A stretch of 27,945 nt of DNA from Minisyncoccota bacterium. GTDB lineage: Bacteria; Patescibacteriota; Minisyncoccia; Phycocordibacterales; Phycocordibacteraceae. Below the pieces are notes generated by a model, which saw only the letters and a list, made by a program, of their open reading frames with translations, had not been told where the DNA came from and did not search any database. Position numbers and translations under genes: made by a program. Location of the stretch: the NCBI GenBank assembly GCA_028687085.1, contig JAQUAU010000008.1, positions 1-27,945 of the forward strand, read 5' to 3'. Shown piece by piece: positions 14,641-23,258 of this stretch (the first letter of the stretch is position 1; every line of letters begins with the position of its first letter).

Positions 14641-17190
14641 ATGATTAACAATTACAATATGAACAATGAAGTTCTCGTAGAGATGATAACTGTAGCTAAA
14701 GAAAATTCGAATACTATTTTTAACGCGGAGCCTGTAATAGCCAGTTTGAGCAAAGAGGCTCTACAACCACAATGTGGATTTATACGTGATTTGATCCGTT
14801 GTGGTGAGCCGTTTTTACCTACCTATACTGAGTATGGTGAAAGTTTTAGAGACTTTTTTAATCAACCCCCAGAGGTTGATGATGAAGAACATGATCAATA
14901 CATAAAGCTTAATGGCTACAAGAATCACCGATTTTTCAAAAGTATCGCATTTAATGCTTTTTATATTCATCTAAACGATGATGATTATGAGAATGCTTTA
15001 TCAAAGATGCAAGAGTGCTTGCCTGGGTTCATGTTTACAGCTACGGAACATTATTTCATCACTCAACCAGATTGTGGAACAACTTTTGTCTTCAATTTGT
15101 ATCATAATGGTGACTCTGAGCAGTTCCTTTATTTGTATGGTTTGATCATGCACACTTTGGTTCATACGAAAGAAGCAAAAATGGTAATTGATGAGGTAGG
15201 AAATATCAACTTCGAGCATCAATATATTGCCTGGATGACTGAAATTCATTATATCAAGCCAGTTGTTTTGAATTACGATTCTGAACTTATGGAAGTATAT
15301 GAAGTCATTGAACAAAAAGTAACTCCTCTCCATGAGCCTGTAATGGTTGAAAAAAATAATTACTATAACGAGCTATTGAACTCTTTTTATCGAGAGAATA
15401 GCGAAGAGATCGAGAAACGAAAGTCTCTTCATCTCATTCATTGCTTGAAAGAGAGCTCCCTCCTTTTAGATGATAAAGCAATATATGATGCAGTTGATCA
15501 GTACAAGAAATACGAGAAATCGCACATTATTCTCCCGGAATGGAAGTTGAAATCCAAAGAAGGCGAGTTTACGTACTTGGATATTATTAAAGATATCGGG
15601 CGTTATAATGGTGTAGCTATCTTGAATCCATTTTATCCAATTGATGGGGAATATGATACTTTTATTTCATGCGATCTCATCAGTAATATTTACTGTACGT
15701 TCTACAATAACTATCGACGGATTCGATATGAGTTTCTTCTGACACCGAAAGCTTTCATAGCTCAATTGGTAACTGATAAATTTAAGGTTTATGGAAATCA
15801 TCAAGAGTTTCAACGTATGTTAAAAAAGCTTGATGGTAAGATGTCAGTGGATGATATTAGTCGAGTCATTTTGGAGTTACCAAACTATGCTACTGATCAA
15901 CGAGTAAGAGCCCTACATAGACGGTTTTACGAGGATAACGAATTAGAGTGTAATGGCTCAATTTTGCTCCAGTCAAAGGCTAATTTTGTGCGTTTGTTGG
16001 ACCTATTAGGTTACAAGGGCTATTTTGATCGTGTTAAAAAAGTGGAAGGGTTCTTTTACAAACATGATCCACTTATGAAACAACAACTGATACGTTCAAA
16101 TCTAGAAAAGGATCTCGAATTCTTAGGCTTTACGGACAAAAAGTTAATCACCCAATACATCAAGGAAATCGTTGATGAGAATGTCGATAGTGGTTTCTTT
16201 TTACGTCGTTGTGCTCATGTCCCACAAACGAATGGTTATGAACAGTTTAAGCACTTTGTGAGTGCATTTGCAATTGATCCTGAGTTTTATCTGGAATCGT
16301 TTGAACACCTTATGGAATTGACTTTAATTAGTATGGTCGCCGCGGCTGATGGTGCTATACATAGTCCTCGAAAAGATAAGTTGATCTGCCATGAAGGTAT
16401 CACTACATTTTTTGGGCCTGGTGACCTCTATAAGTCTAAATGGCTTGTACGTATGTTCAAAGATTTAGGAGAAAGTGACCATTGTTTAAGTGAAGCCAAG
16501 CCAGATATACGGGAAGAGGCTAGAAACAAAGCAGATAATTTTACCTTTTTGGTAGTTGAAATGTCCGAGATAGATGAAATTACAACAAATCCGAAACTTG
16601 AGGGACCTCTGAAAAGGTTCTTGTCTCGAACGGCTGATGTGTTGTATACAACTGGTCCTTACAAAGGTAGAAGCTTTGAAAGGTCTACGGTCTTTGTCGG
16701 TTCAACTAATAAGTCAGTTTATTTGCATGATACGAATACAAGGCGGATTCGTAATGTTGATTTGAATAACATAGATGACATCATCATTCAGGAAGTTGAC
16801 TTTAAAAGTCTCTTCAAGTACATTGCTGATAAATATCTTGGGGGCGCGAAGTGGTGGATCGGGAACGATCCTGAGGATGAGAAGCTTAAAGAGGTCATAT
16901 ACAGGTCTAATTTGAAGCACCATAAGGATGGCAAATACATGTTGCTTGCCAATGAACTTGTGAATATTGTCTCTCAAAGTGAAGATGATTTAGTGAGCAT
17001 GAACTCTAAGAAGATTTACATTGCTCTTACAGGAAAAGAGCCAGATACTGTAGAGGTAAAACGATTCGCCGAAGCTCTTAAAGATAAAGAGGTACTACGA
17101 TACAACGAAAGAGACTCGATGTTTAAAGTTTCATCAGCTATCAAAAAGATGTACGAAGAGAATTCTCTCAAGCTAGTTAAATCTGCTTAA
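14641..17190 (+). CDS. VirE-like primase/helicase with an altered P-loop
   Basis: The C-terminal half of this 849-residue protein (about 555-760) matches the virulence-associated E / phage-primase ATPase pattern. A P-loop position reads FGPGDLYKSKW (592-599): Lys598 and Ser599 remain, but the usual Gly is Tyr597. A Walker-B-like strand follows (VVEMSE, 638-643), then FLSRTADVLYTTGPY, and FVGSTNKS (from 685) with the paired arginines in DTNTRRIRNV. In mobile elements such proteins start replication, often with a primase domain. The first 540 residues match nothing I know; a motif for the archaeo-eukaryotic primase is not obvious. An AAGGAAA ribosome site precedes the ATG. About 270 bp of AT-rich non-coding sequence lies upstream, possibly holding an origin. 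Confidence 0.7.
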   Translation: MINNYNMNNEVLVEMITVAKENSNTIFNAEPVIASLSKEALQPQCGFIRDLIRCGEPFLPTYTEYGESFRDFFNQPPEVDDEEHDQYIKLNGYKNHRFFKSIAFNAFYIHLNDDDYENALSKMQECLPGFMFTATEHYFITQPDCGTTFVFNLYHNGDSEQFLYLYGLIMHTLVHTKEAKMVIDEVGNINFEHQYIAWMTEIHYIKPVVLNYDSELMEVYEVIEQKVTPLHEPVMVEKNNYYNELLNSFYRENSEEIEKRKSLHLIHCLKESSLLLDDKAIYDAVDQYKKYEKSHIILPEWKLKSKEGEFTYLDIIKDIGRYNGVAILNPFYPIDGEYDTFISCDLISNIYCTFYNNYRRIRYEFLLTPKAFIAQLVTDKFKVYGNHQEFQRMLKKLDGKMSVDDISRVILELPNYATDQRVRALHRRFYEDNELECNGSILLQSKANFVRLLDLLGYKGYFDRVKKVEGFFYKHDPLMKQQLIRSNLEKDLEFLGFTDKKLITQYIKEIVDENVDSGFFLRRCAHVPQTNGYEQFKHFVSAFAIDPEFYLESFEHLMELTLISMVAAADGAIHSPRKDKLICHEGITTFFGPGDLYKSKWLVRMFKDLGESDHCLSEAKPDIREEARNKADNFTFLVVEMSEIDEITTNPKLEGPLKRFLSRTADVLYTTGPYKGRSFERSTVFVGSTNKSVYLHDTNTRRIRNVDLNNIDDIIIQEVDFKSLFKYIADKYLGGAKWWIGNDPEDEKLKEVIYRSNLKHHKDGKYMLLANELVNIVSQSEDDLVSMNSKKIYIALTGKEPDTVEVKRFAEALKDKEVLRYNERDSMFKVSSAIKKMYEENSLKLVKSA

Positions 17191-17195
17191 TTTTG

Positions 17196-17219
17196 GTGTC
17201 GAGTAACTCGACACTTTTT
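17196..17219 (+). terminator. Rho-independent terminator
   Basis: GTGTCGAG (17196-17203) and CTCGACAC (17207-17214) form a perfect 8-bp stem with a TAA loop, directly followed by TTTTT. It sits five bases past the stop codon of the VirE-like gene, the textbook position. Confidence 0.93.
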
Positions 17220-17331
17220 ATCAACTATATAGTTTTAGGGCGCAATGCTCTTTTCACCAATATCAGATTGAGCACTGGAATATGGGTAGGTCTTGCAATC
17301 TTTAGCAATAGGAATTCAAAGGATTATGAGC

Positions 17332-17361
17332 TATAACTATTACTTCGGTGTAATAGTTATA
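17332..17361. other. Long-stem hairpin
   Basis: TATAACTATTAC (17332-17343) and GTAATAGTTATA (17350-17361) form a perfect 12-bp stem around the six-base loop TTCGGT. Short A and T runs follow it on both strands, so it may be a weak two-way terminator between the VirE-like gene and sequences to the right. No coding sequence surrounds it. Confidence 0.5.
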
Positions 17362-17424
17362 AAATTTTCCTGTCCTAAATAAACTCTTCTCTAATCTCCG
17401 CTATGATTTTTTCTAAAAATACCT

Positions 17425-17466
17425 AATTATCTCATTTGCCCTTTTGATTAGCAAAATGAGATAATT
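17425..17466. repeat. ATGAG-type palindrome between modules
   Basis: AATTATCTCATTT (17425-17437) and AAATGAGATAATT (17454-17466) form a perfect 13-bp inverted repeat. It differs from the other copies by ATCTCAT in place of ACCTCAT, but both arms changed together, which means symmetry has been kept. Confidence 0.6.
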
Positions 17467-17528
17467 GGTTAATTTTGACTTTTTCAACGACAGGAAATGC
17501 GGAGGAGGTAATAGTTAAATTGTCAAGC

Positions 17529-17633
17529 GAGCCAATCTTTAGATTTGGTCTCCTTATTGTCAAAAGTAAATAGTATCCAGTAGCCTGTAATCGTAACGGC
17601 AACCATCAAAGTGGTTATCTGTATCGTGGAATA
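17529..17633. ncRNA. Folded two-copy element, right copy (candidate structured RNA)
   Basis: This copy keeps the stems of the left copy: GAGCCAATC/GATTTGGTCTC (17529-17552), GCC/GGC (17583-17585 with 17598-17600), AACCA/TGGTT (17601-17605 with 17612-17616) and an outer stem TATCC/GGAATA (17574-17578 with 17628-17633, one bulge). Distances between stems agree with the left copy to within two bases, while loops differ. A paired change (T-A to A-T) occurs in the first hairpin. A 53-codon frame with one membrane helix overlaps it on the minus strand (17523-17684, TTG start). The protein reading explains the conserved blocks less well, because codon third positions are not specially variable. Confidence 0.4.
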
Positions 17634-17678
17634 GTTTTCTCTTTTGTAATAATTTGTTGGCGGTAACGTAGTTTGTAT

Positions 17679-17734
17679 AATCAATATTTCTTCTCTATAC
17701 AGTTATAGTGATTCTTTATTTAGAAATATTGATT
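17679..17734. promoter_or_regulatory. 12-bp inverted repeat ahead of the hsdR operon
   Basis: AATCAATATTTC (17679-17690) and GAAATATTGATT (17723-17734) are a perfect inverted repeat with a 32-bp spacer, 70 bp before the hsdR start. It could be an operator or looping site that sets expression of the restriction operon. No regulator of the C-protein type is encoded in the operon, so the binding protein is unknown. Confidence 0.45.
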
Positions 17735-17803
17735 ATTTAAACTTTGAATTGATATTGTTTTGGCTAAAATAGTGACTACTTATGCAAAGTGGTGGAATCG
17801 ACA

Positions 17804-20137
17804 ATGGCCCTCTCTGAATCAGATACTCGTTCAAAACTCATTGACCCGAAAATCAAAGAGAGCGAATGGAACGAATCCCATATCGTTAGGGAGTATTTCT
17901 TCACTGACGGACGTAAACTTATCGGAAACAAAAGAGGTAAACAATATTTTGTGGATTACCTACTTACCTACAAAAATACCAACCTAGCCATTATTGAAGC
18001 CAAAGCTGAAAACAAAGACCCTTTAGATGGATTACAACAATCTATCAACTACGCTGAAAAACTCCGTATCGATTATGTTTACACGACTAACGGACATAAA
18101 ATTTACGAACACTCATTAAGAGAAGGTAGGGGTCAATGGGTAGAGAGTTATCCAACACCAACCGAATTGTTTGAGCGAAAATACGGACAGCCCCAAACCA
18201 AACAAGAAGCAATAATTACCTATCCTTTTCATATCGAAGGGTCAATGAAGCCCCGTTTCTATCAACAAATTGCGGTTCAAAAAACGATTGAAGCAATAGT
18301 GAATGGGGATGATAGAGTATTACTTACTCTAGCAACGGGTACGGGTAAAACCTATATTTCTTTTCAAATCGTTTACCGTTTATTCCAGTCCAAATGGAAT
18401 CGAGACGGAAGCGACCGTAGACCAAAGGTATTGTTCTTAGCGGATAGAAACGTATTAGCCGATCAATCGATGAATACGTTTAATCCCTTGGAAAAAGATT
18501 GTGTACGTATTAATGGTAAAGAGATTAAAAAAAGAGGTGGGAAGGTCCCAACCAATGCTAATGTCTTTTTTGCTATTTATCAATCCATAGCCGAGAGAAA
18601 ATCGGATGAAGCCAATACCGAAGATGATGTAACCGCCTATTACAAACAATACCCCCATAACTTTTTTGATTTGATTATTATCGACGAGTGCCACAGAGGA
18701 AGTGCCAATAACGATAGCAGTTGGAGAGAAATCCTTAACCATTTCAAATCTGCGGTTCATTTGGGATTAACTGCCACTCCTAAACGGGATGATAACGGGG
18801 ATACGTATGAATATTTCGGTGATCCAGTGTATGAATACTCTCTCAAAGATGGGATCAATGACGGATTTCTAACACCGTACAAAGTAAAGCGCATACAGAC
18901 TAATATTGATGAATATAGATTTGATCCCAACGATATTATTACGGGTGAACTAGAAAAACAAATCGTGACATTAGAACAGTTCGAGAAACAGATTGTAATC
19001 CCTAAACGGACTGAATTAGTAGCCAAAACGATTTTAGACAATATGAACCCAATGGATAAAACAATCATTTTTTGTGTAAACCAATCTCACGCATCCGATA
19101 TGAAAATCGCAATCGATAAATTCAAAACGATCAAAGACAATAACTATTGTGTCAGGGTCACTTCCGATGAGGGTGACATAGGGAGAAACTTTTTAGAGAT
19201 GTTTCAAAACAACGATAGAGATATCCCAACTATTCTAACATCATCCAAGATGTTAACGACGGGTGTGGATGCTAAAAATGTTAGAAATGTTGTATTAACC
19301 GCACCGATAAAATCAATGACCGAGTTTAAACAGATTATCGGACGAGGTACGAGGGTATACGAGGGGAAAGACTTTTTTACGATTATTGATTTTGTAGGAG
19401 CTACGAATCTATTTTATGATGATAGATGGGATGGGGAAGCGGAAGAAGTCAGTGGAGGAAAAGGAGAAAAACCACCGAAACCCCCAAAAGAAAAAGGCGA
19501 CAAGGAAGAAGGTGGTGAAGATCAACCACCTATCATAGTTGATCCACCGTTTAGAGAAAAAGTGACTATTGATATCAGAGGTAAAAAGCTAAAAGTCATA
19601 AATATCGAAACAACCTATGTCGGTGAAAATGGTATTCCACTCAAAACCGAAGATTATTTGGAATTACTGATCGGTGTTTTGGGTAAATTTTACAATGATG
19701 AGAATGGCTTAAGAGAGATATGGAGCAATCCAAAAAATCGAAAAGATTTACTCAATAAACTCAAAGAAATGAATATCGATGAATCCCAACTTGATGACCT
19801 AAAACAGATATTTGAAGCACAAGATAGTGACATCTATGATGTATTGGCACATCTATCATTCAATATGGATATTAAGAGTCGTAATGAAAGAGTTATAGCG
19901 GTTGAGAACTCTGATTTCGTAGAGAAGTATCACAATGAAAAAGCGAAACAATTTATCGAATTTATACTGGATCGATACCGTAAAGACGGTGTGAAAGAGT
20001 TGGATGATGACAAGCTCGGTAAGTTGGTGGATTTGAGCGGATTGGGAACTATTAGAGAAGTAGCGGCTAATTTTGGTGGGATACCTCAAATGGGGAATGA
20101 ATATTTAGAGTTGCAGAAAGAGATTTATAAGGGCTAA
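17804..20137 (+). CDS. hsdR: Type I restriction enzyme, R subunit
   Basis: This 777-residue protein cuts DNA after ATP-driven translocation, as part of the HsdR2M2S complex. The nuclease domain at the N-terminus shows Asp51, Glu65 and Lys67 (VDYLL...AIIEAKAEN). The SF2 motor shows Walker A ATGTGKT (177-183), the DECH box (294-297), TATPKRDD, and motif VI with IIGRGTRV. A Lys/Glu/Gly/Pro-rich linker (about 560-585) precedes a helical C-terminus. I chose the ATG at 17804, with GGTGGA eight bases upstream, over a GTG at 17789. It is the first gene of the defence operon, 10 bp before the phosphoesterase-NTPase gene. All key residues are present. Confidence 0.95.
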   Translation: MALSESDTRSKLIDPKIKESEWNESHIVREYFFTDGRKLIGNKRGKQYFVDYLLTYKNTNLAIIEAKAENKDPLDGLQQSINYAEKLRIDYVYTTNGHKIYEHSLREGRGQWVESYPTPTELFERKYGQPQTKQEAIITYPFHIEGSMKPRFYQQIAVQKTIEAIVNGDDRVLLTLATGTGKTYISFQIVYRLFQSKWNRDGSDRRPKVLFLADRNVLADQSMNTFNPLEKDCVRINGKEIKKRGGKVPTNANVFFAIYQSIAERKSDEANTEDDVTAYYKQYPHNFFDLIIIDECHRGSANNDSSWREILNHFKSAVHLGLTATPKRDDNGDTYEYFGDPVYEYSLKDGINDGFLTPYKVKRIQTNIDEYRFDPNDIITGELEKQIVTLEQFEKQIVIPKRTELVAKTILDNMNPMDKTIIFCVNQSHASDMKIAIDKFKTIKDNNYCVRVTSDEGDIGRNFLEMFQNNDRDIPTILTSSKMLTTGVDAKNVRNVVLTAPIKSMTEFKQIIGRGTRVYEGKDFFTIIDFVGATNLFYDDRWDGEAEEVSGGKGEKPPKPPKEKGDKEEGGEDQPPIIVDPPFREKVTIDIRGKKLKVINIETTYVGENGIPLKTEDYLELLIGVLGKFYNDENGLREIWSNPKNRKDLLNKLKEMNIDESQLDDLKQIFEAQDSDIYDVLAHLSFNMDIKSRNERVIAVENSDFVEKYHNEKAKQFIEFILDRYRKDGVKELDDDKLGKLVDLSGLGTIREVAANFGGIPQMGNEYLELQKEIYKG

Positions 20138-20147
20138 AGGAAAGAAC

Positions 20148-23100
20148 ATGAAAATATCTATCTTACAATTAAGTGATATACACTTTGTAAAAAGCAATAA
20201 CACAATTTTGAATAAAATAAATTCAATATATGATGCAATCAAAAATGAAATAGATAATAGTGAATATTTGTTCATAGTTTTTACAGGTGACATTGCTTTT
20301 TCTGGACAAAGATTAGAGTATGATGAAGCAGAATCGTTTATCAATAATTTAAATGAATTAATACATAGATATAACGAAAAAATAAAAATTGAATTGATTT
20401 TCACATCAGGAAATCATGATTGTGATTTTAGTGGAAATCAAGAAATAAGAAATATGATAGTTGGCAATGTAATACAAAACCAAACTATTATTTCAGAAGA
20501 AATAATAAATCAATGCACTGCTATTCAAAAAGAATATTTTGAATTTGTGAATAAAATGAACAATGAATTTGCAATTAATAAATCAATTTCAAATAAACTT
20601 CTCACTAGATATGAATACAAAATTGATAAATATTTATTCGTATTTAATTCATACAATTTAGCATGGATTTCAAAAAGGGATGAATCACAATCCAATATTG
20701 TTTTTCCAACAAATCTATTTGAAAAAAACAATCTATTGTCTGATGACATAGATTTAACAATATCATTATTTCATCATCCATTACATTGGCTTGAACACCA
20801 AAATATTAGATTATTTAAAGAATTAATAAATTCGACCTCAAATATTGTTTTAACTGGGCATGAGCATACACATTCTGCGAAAAAAGAATCCCATTTGACA
20901 TCACAAGACCATATTCAATATATAGAAGCAGGAGTTTTACAAAACAATAAAGATGAGAATAATAGTAGTTTCAATTTAATTAAGATTGATATTGATGAAA
21001 GAAAACAAGATGTTTTTGAATTTAAGTGGAAGAAAGGATTGTATGAAAAAGAAAATGAATATGTTGATATTCAATTACCTTTTAAGAAAAAATCTATTTA
21101 TCAATTAAAAGAGACATATAGATATCAAATCAATGAGATGACATTAAAAATCACTCATCCGAATAAAAATAAAATAACTTTAGAAGATATATACATCTAT
21201 CCATATTTAAATATAATCAGTACAAGTCATAAAGAAAAGAATTTATTTACTGAATTCAATTCTGAAAAATTCAAAAATATTAATGAGATTGGTCATACAA
21301 TCATTTATGGTGCTGAAACATCAGGAAAAACATCTCTTGCAAGAACACTACAATTAAAATACAAAAGAGATGGTTTGATTCCTATTATAATAAATGGAAA
21401 GGATATAAAGTCTAACAATATTTATTCTGACACAATCAAGGATATGATTAAAAAATCTTTCAAAATCCAATATGTTCTAGAAACAAATACAATGTCAAAA
21501 TTTGAACAAGCAGATAAAAAAGATGTTATTTTAATAATAGATGATTTTAATGATTGTAATTTAAATAGTGAAAATAAAGCAAAGTTTATTTCCACACTAG
21601 GAAGTATTAACTATAAAAATATATTAGTCTTTGCTAATGATTCACTTTTATTTGAAGGGACAACAGAAGGAGAACTTGCAAAATCATTATTAGATTATAA
21701 ACATTATAAAATTTTGGAATTTGGCCATAAATTAAGAGATAAATTAATAAAAAAATGGATTCTCATGGGTGATAACGGGAGTATAGAACATAACGATTTG
21801 ATTCATCAAATAAGAGAAAAAGCAAATACTATTAATACTACCATTGGATATAACATAGTTCCATCATACCCCGTCTATTTACTAACATTATTACAAGCAA
21901 TGGAAGCTAATGAATCCCATTCTCTTTCTAAAAGTGCTTATGGTCATTATTATGAATTTTTAATAATGAAATATCTAAATAGTGATGATCCAATGCAACC
22001 TAAAGATATCAAAACTATTTTTACATATGCATCAACACTTGCATTTAATTGTCTCAAATCTAAACAATATATTATGTCACATAACGAACTTATAAATTTT
22101 GACAAAGAATATTGTAGAGAGAAAAAATTTACTCCTTCATTTAATCTCATCGAAAAGTTGTTGAATTCACACATTCTTACAGAATATGAAGATGAATTGA
22201 AATTTTCACATGATTATATATATTATTTTTTTGTAGCTAAATATTTGTCAGATAATATAGGAAAATCATATATACAAGAGATTGTTTCAAATATGTGCCA
22301 AAGACTATATAGAACTGAATTTGCCAATATATTAATGTTTCTGATCCATCATTCACCACAAGATTTTATTTTGGAAAACATTATCATAGAAGCAAAAAAA
22401 GTCTTTGAAAATATCAAAGAATTTACATTTTCATTACATGAAATTTCTAAAATAAACTCTTCTATAGCTAGTGAAATATTAAAACTTGAAAATAGGACAA
22501 TAGAAAAAACCAGAGACATTGAATTAAATCAACATGAAAAACGTGATAATTTTAATAAAAATATTATTGAGCAGAATCCACACGATGCAGATTATGAAGA
22601 AGATATTCAAGATTTAAATCAATTTGCTTCTCTAAATCTTGCATTCAAAATAATTGAAATACTAGGAGAAATAACTAAGAATTATGCTGGTTCTCTTGAT
22701 GGGAATATCAAATATGATTTGATAAAAGAAACATATTCATTAGGTCTTAGGTCACTAAAATCATTGATAGAATTTTTTGAAAACAATCATGATTTACTAA
22801 TCGAAGAAATTAAAAATATTCTTGATAAAAAACAAATCGTTACTGGGTATAGAATCAGTGAAACAGAAGCCAATATTATTTTTTCAATGGTTTCAACTAT
22901 TTCAACAGGAATTGTCAAAAAAATCGCCAAATCTGTCGCTTCTAAAGAATTGGAAGATATATATAAAGAAATTTTATCTGAAGACGAAGATAATATTGCC
23001 CTTCAATTGATAACAAATGCTATTAATCTTGACTTTAAAAATGGATTGAAAATTCATAAAATTGAGTCACTTCATAAACAATTTGAACACGATAATAATA

Positions 23101-23249
23101 AATTAAGTGATTCCGTTATTAAAAAATTAGTACTAGAGCATATTTACATGTTTGATGTAGAGGTCAGTAAAAAACAATCGATTTGTTCTAAATTGGGAAT
23201 TGGAGTTGAAACTTCAACTAAAGAAATGTTAAAACAATTAAAAAGATAG
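20148..23249 (+). CDS. Calcineurin-like phosphoesterase fused to a STAND/NACHT-like NTPase
   Basis: This 1033-residue protein has an N-terminal metallophosphoesterase with all metal-binding motifs: DxH (Asp10, His12), GD (Asp48), GNHD (Asn89-Asp91), HHP (His209-His210) and GHEH (237-240). An NTPase follows with Walker A GAETSGKTS (Lys394, Thr395) and Walker B ILIIDDF (Asp465, Asp466). A segment FSHDYIYYFFVAKYLSDN (His688) is typical of NACHT/STAND proteins. The last 300 residues are helical and probably sense a trigger. STAND proteins of this design act in antiphage defence: the C-terminus senses, the NTPase oligomerises, the N-terminus kills or degrades. It is inserted between hsdR and hsdM, with AAAGGAAAG before its ATG, and looks richer in A+T than its neighbours. 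The substrate is unknown. Confidence 0.88.
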   Translation: MKISILQLSDIHFVKSNNTILNKINSIYDAIKNEIDNSEYLFIVFTGDIAFSGQRLEYDEAESFINNLNELIHRYNEKIKIELIFTSGNHDCDFSGNQEIRNMIVGNVIQNQTIISEEIINQCTAIQKEYFEFVNKMNNEFAINKSISNKLLTRYEYKIDKYLFVFNSYNLAWISKRDESQSNIVFPTNLFEKNNLLSDDIDLTISLFHHPLHWLEHQNIRLFKELINSTSNIVLTGHEHTHSAKKESHLTSQDHIQYIEAGVLQNNKDENNSSFNLIKIDIDERKQDVFEFKWKKGLYEKENEYVDIQLPFKKKSIYQLKETYRYQINEMTLKITHPNKNKITLEDIYIYPYLNIISTSHKEKNLFTEFNSEKFKNINEIGHTIIYGAETSGKTSLARTLQLKYKRDGLIPIIINGKDIKSNNIYSDTIKDMIKKSFKIQYVLETNTMSKFEQADKKDVILIIDDFNDCNLNSENKAKFISTLGSINYKNILVFANDSLLFEGTTEGELAKSLLDYKHYKILEFGHKLRDKLIKKWILMGDNGSIEHNDLIHQIREKANTINTTIGYNIVPSYPVYLLTLLQAMEANESHSLSKSAYGHYYEFLIMKYLNSDDPMQPKDIKTIFTYASTLAFNCLKSKQYIMSHNELINFDKEYCREKKFTPSFNLIEKLLNSHILTEYEDELKFSHDYIYYFFVAKYLSDNIGKSYIQEIVSNMCQRLYRTEFANILMFLIHHSPQDFILENIIIEAKKVFENIKEFTFSLHEISKINSSIASEILKLENRTIEKTRDIELNQHEKRDNFNKNIIEQNPHDADYEEDIQDLNQFASLNLAFKIIEILGEITKNYAGSLDGNIKYDLIKETYSLGLRSLKSLIEFFENNHDLLIEEIKNILDKKQIVTGYRISETEANIIFSMVSTISTGIVKKIAKSVASKELEDIYKEILSEDEDNIALQLITNAINLDFKNGLKIHKIESLHKQFEHDNNKLSDSVIKKLVLEHIYMFDVEVSKKQSICSKLGIGVETSTKEMLKQLKR

Positions 23250-23258
23250 GATTATTAC

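Larger units (their letters stand above)
17220..17803. other. Non-coding stretch between the mobility and defence modules
   Basis: No convincing gene is seen in about 580 bp. It holds a 12-bp-stem hairpin (17332-17361), a palindrome of the ATGAG family (17425-17466), the second copy of the folded element (17529-17633) and a 12-bp inverted repeat ahead of hsdR (17679-17734). A 53-codon frame on the minus strand (17523-17684) overlaps the folded element and is not called as a gene. Confidence 0.6.

Noticed and set aside
17523..17684. 53-codon minus-strand frame with TTG start and one membrane helix
   Set aside because: It overlaps the folded element, and the homologous left copy is frame-broken. 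Stems are conserved better than codons, so I prefer the structure reading, without excluding a peptide.
18455..19068. Two minus-strand frames of about 100 codons
   Set aside because: They lie opposite hsdR motifs and only reflect the composition of that gene.
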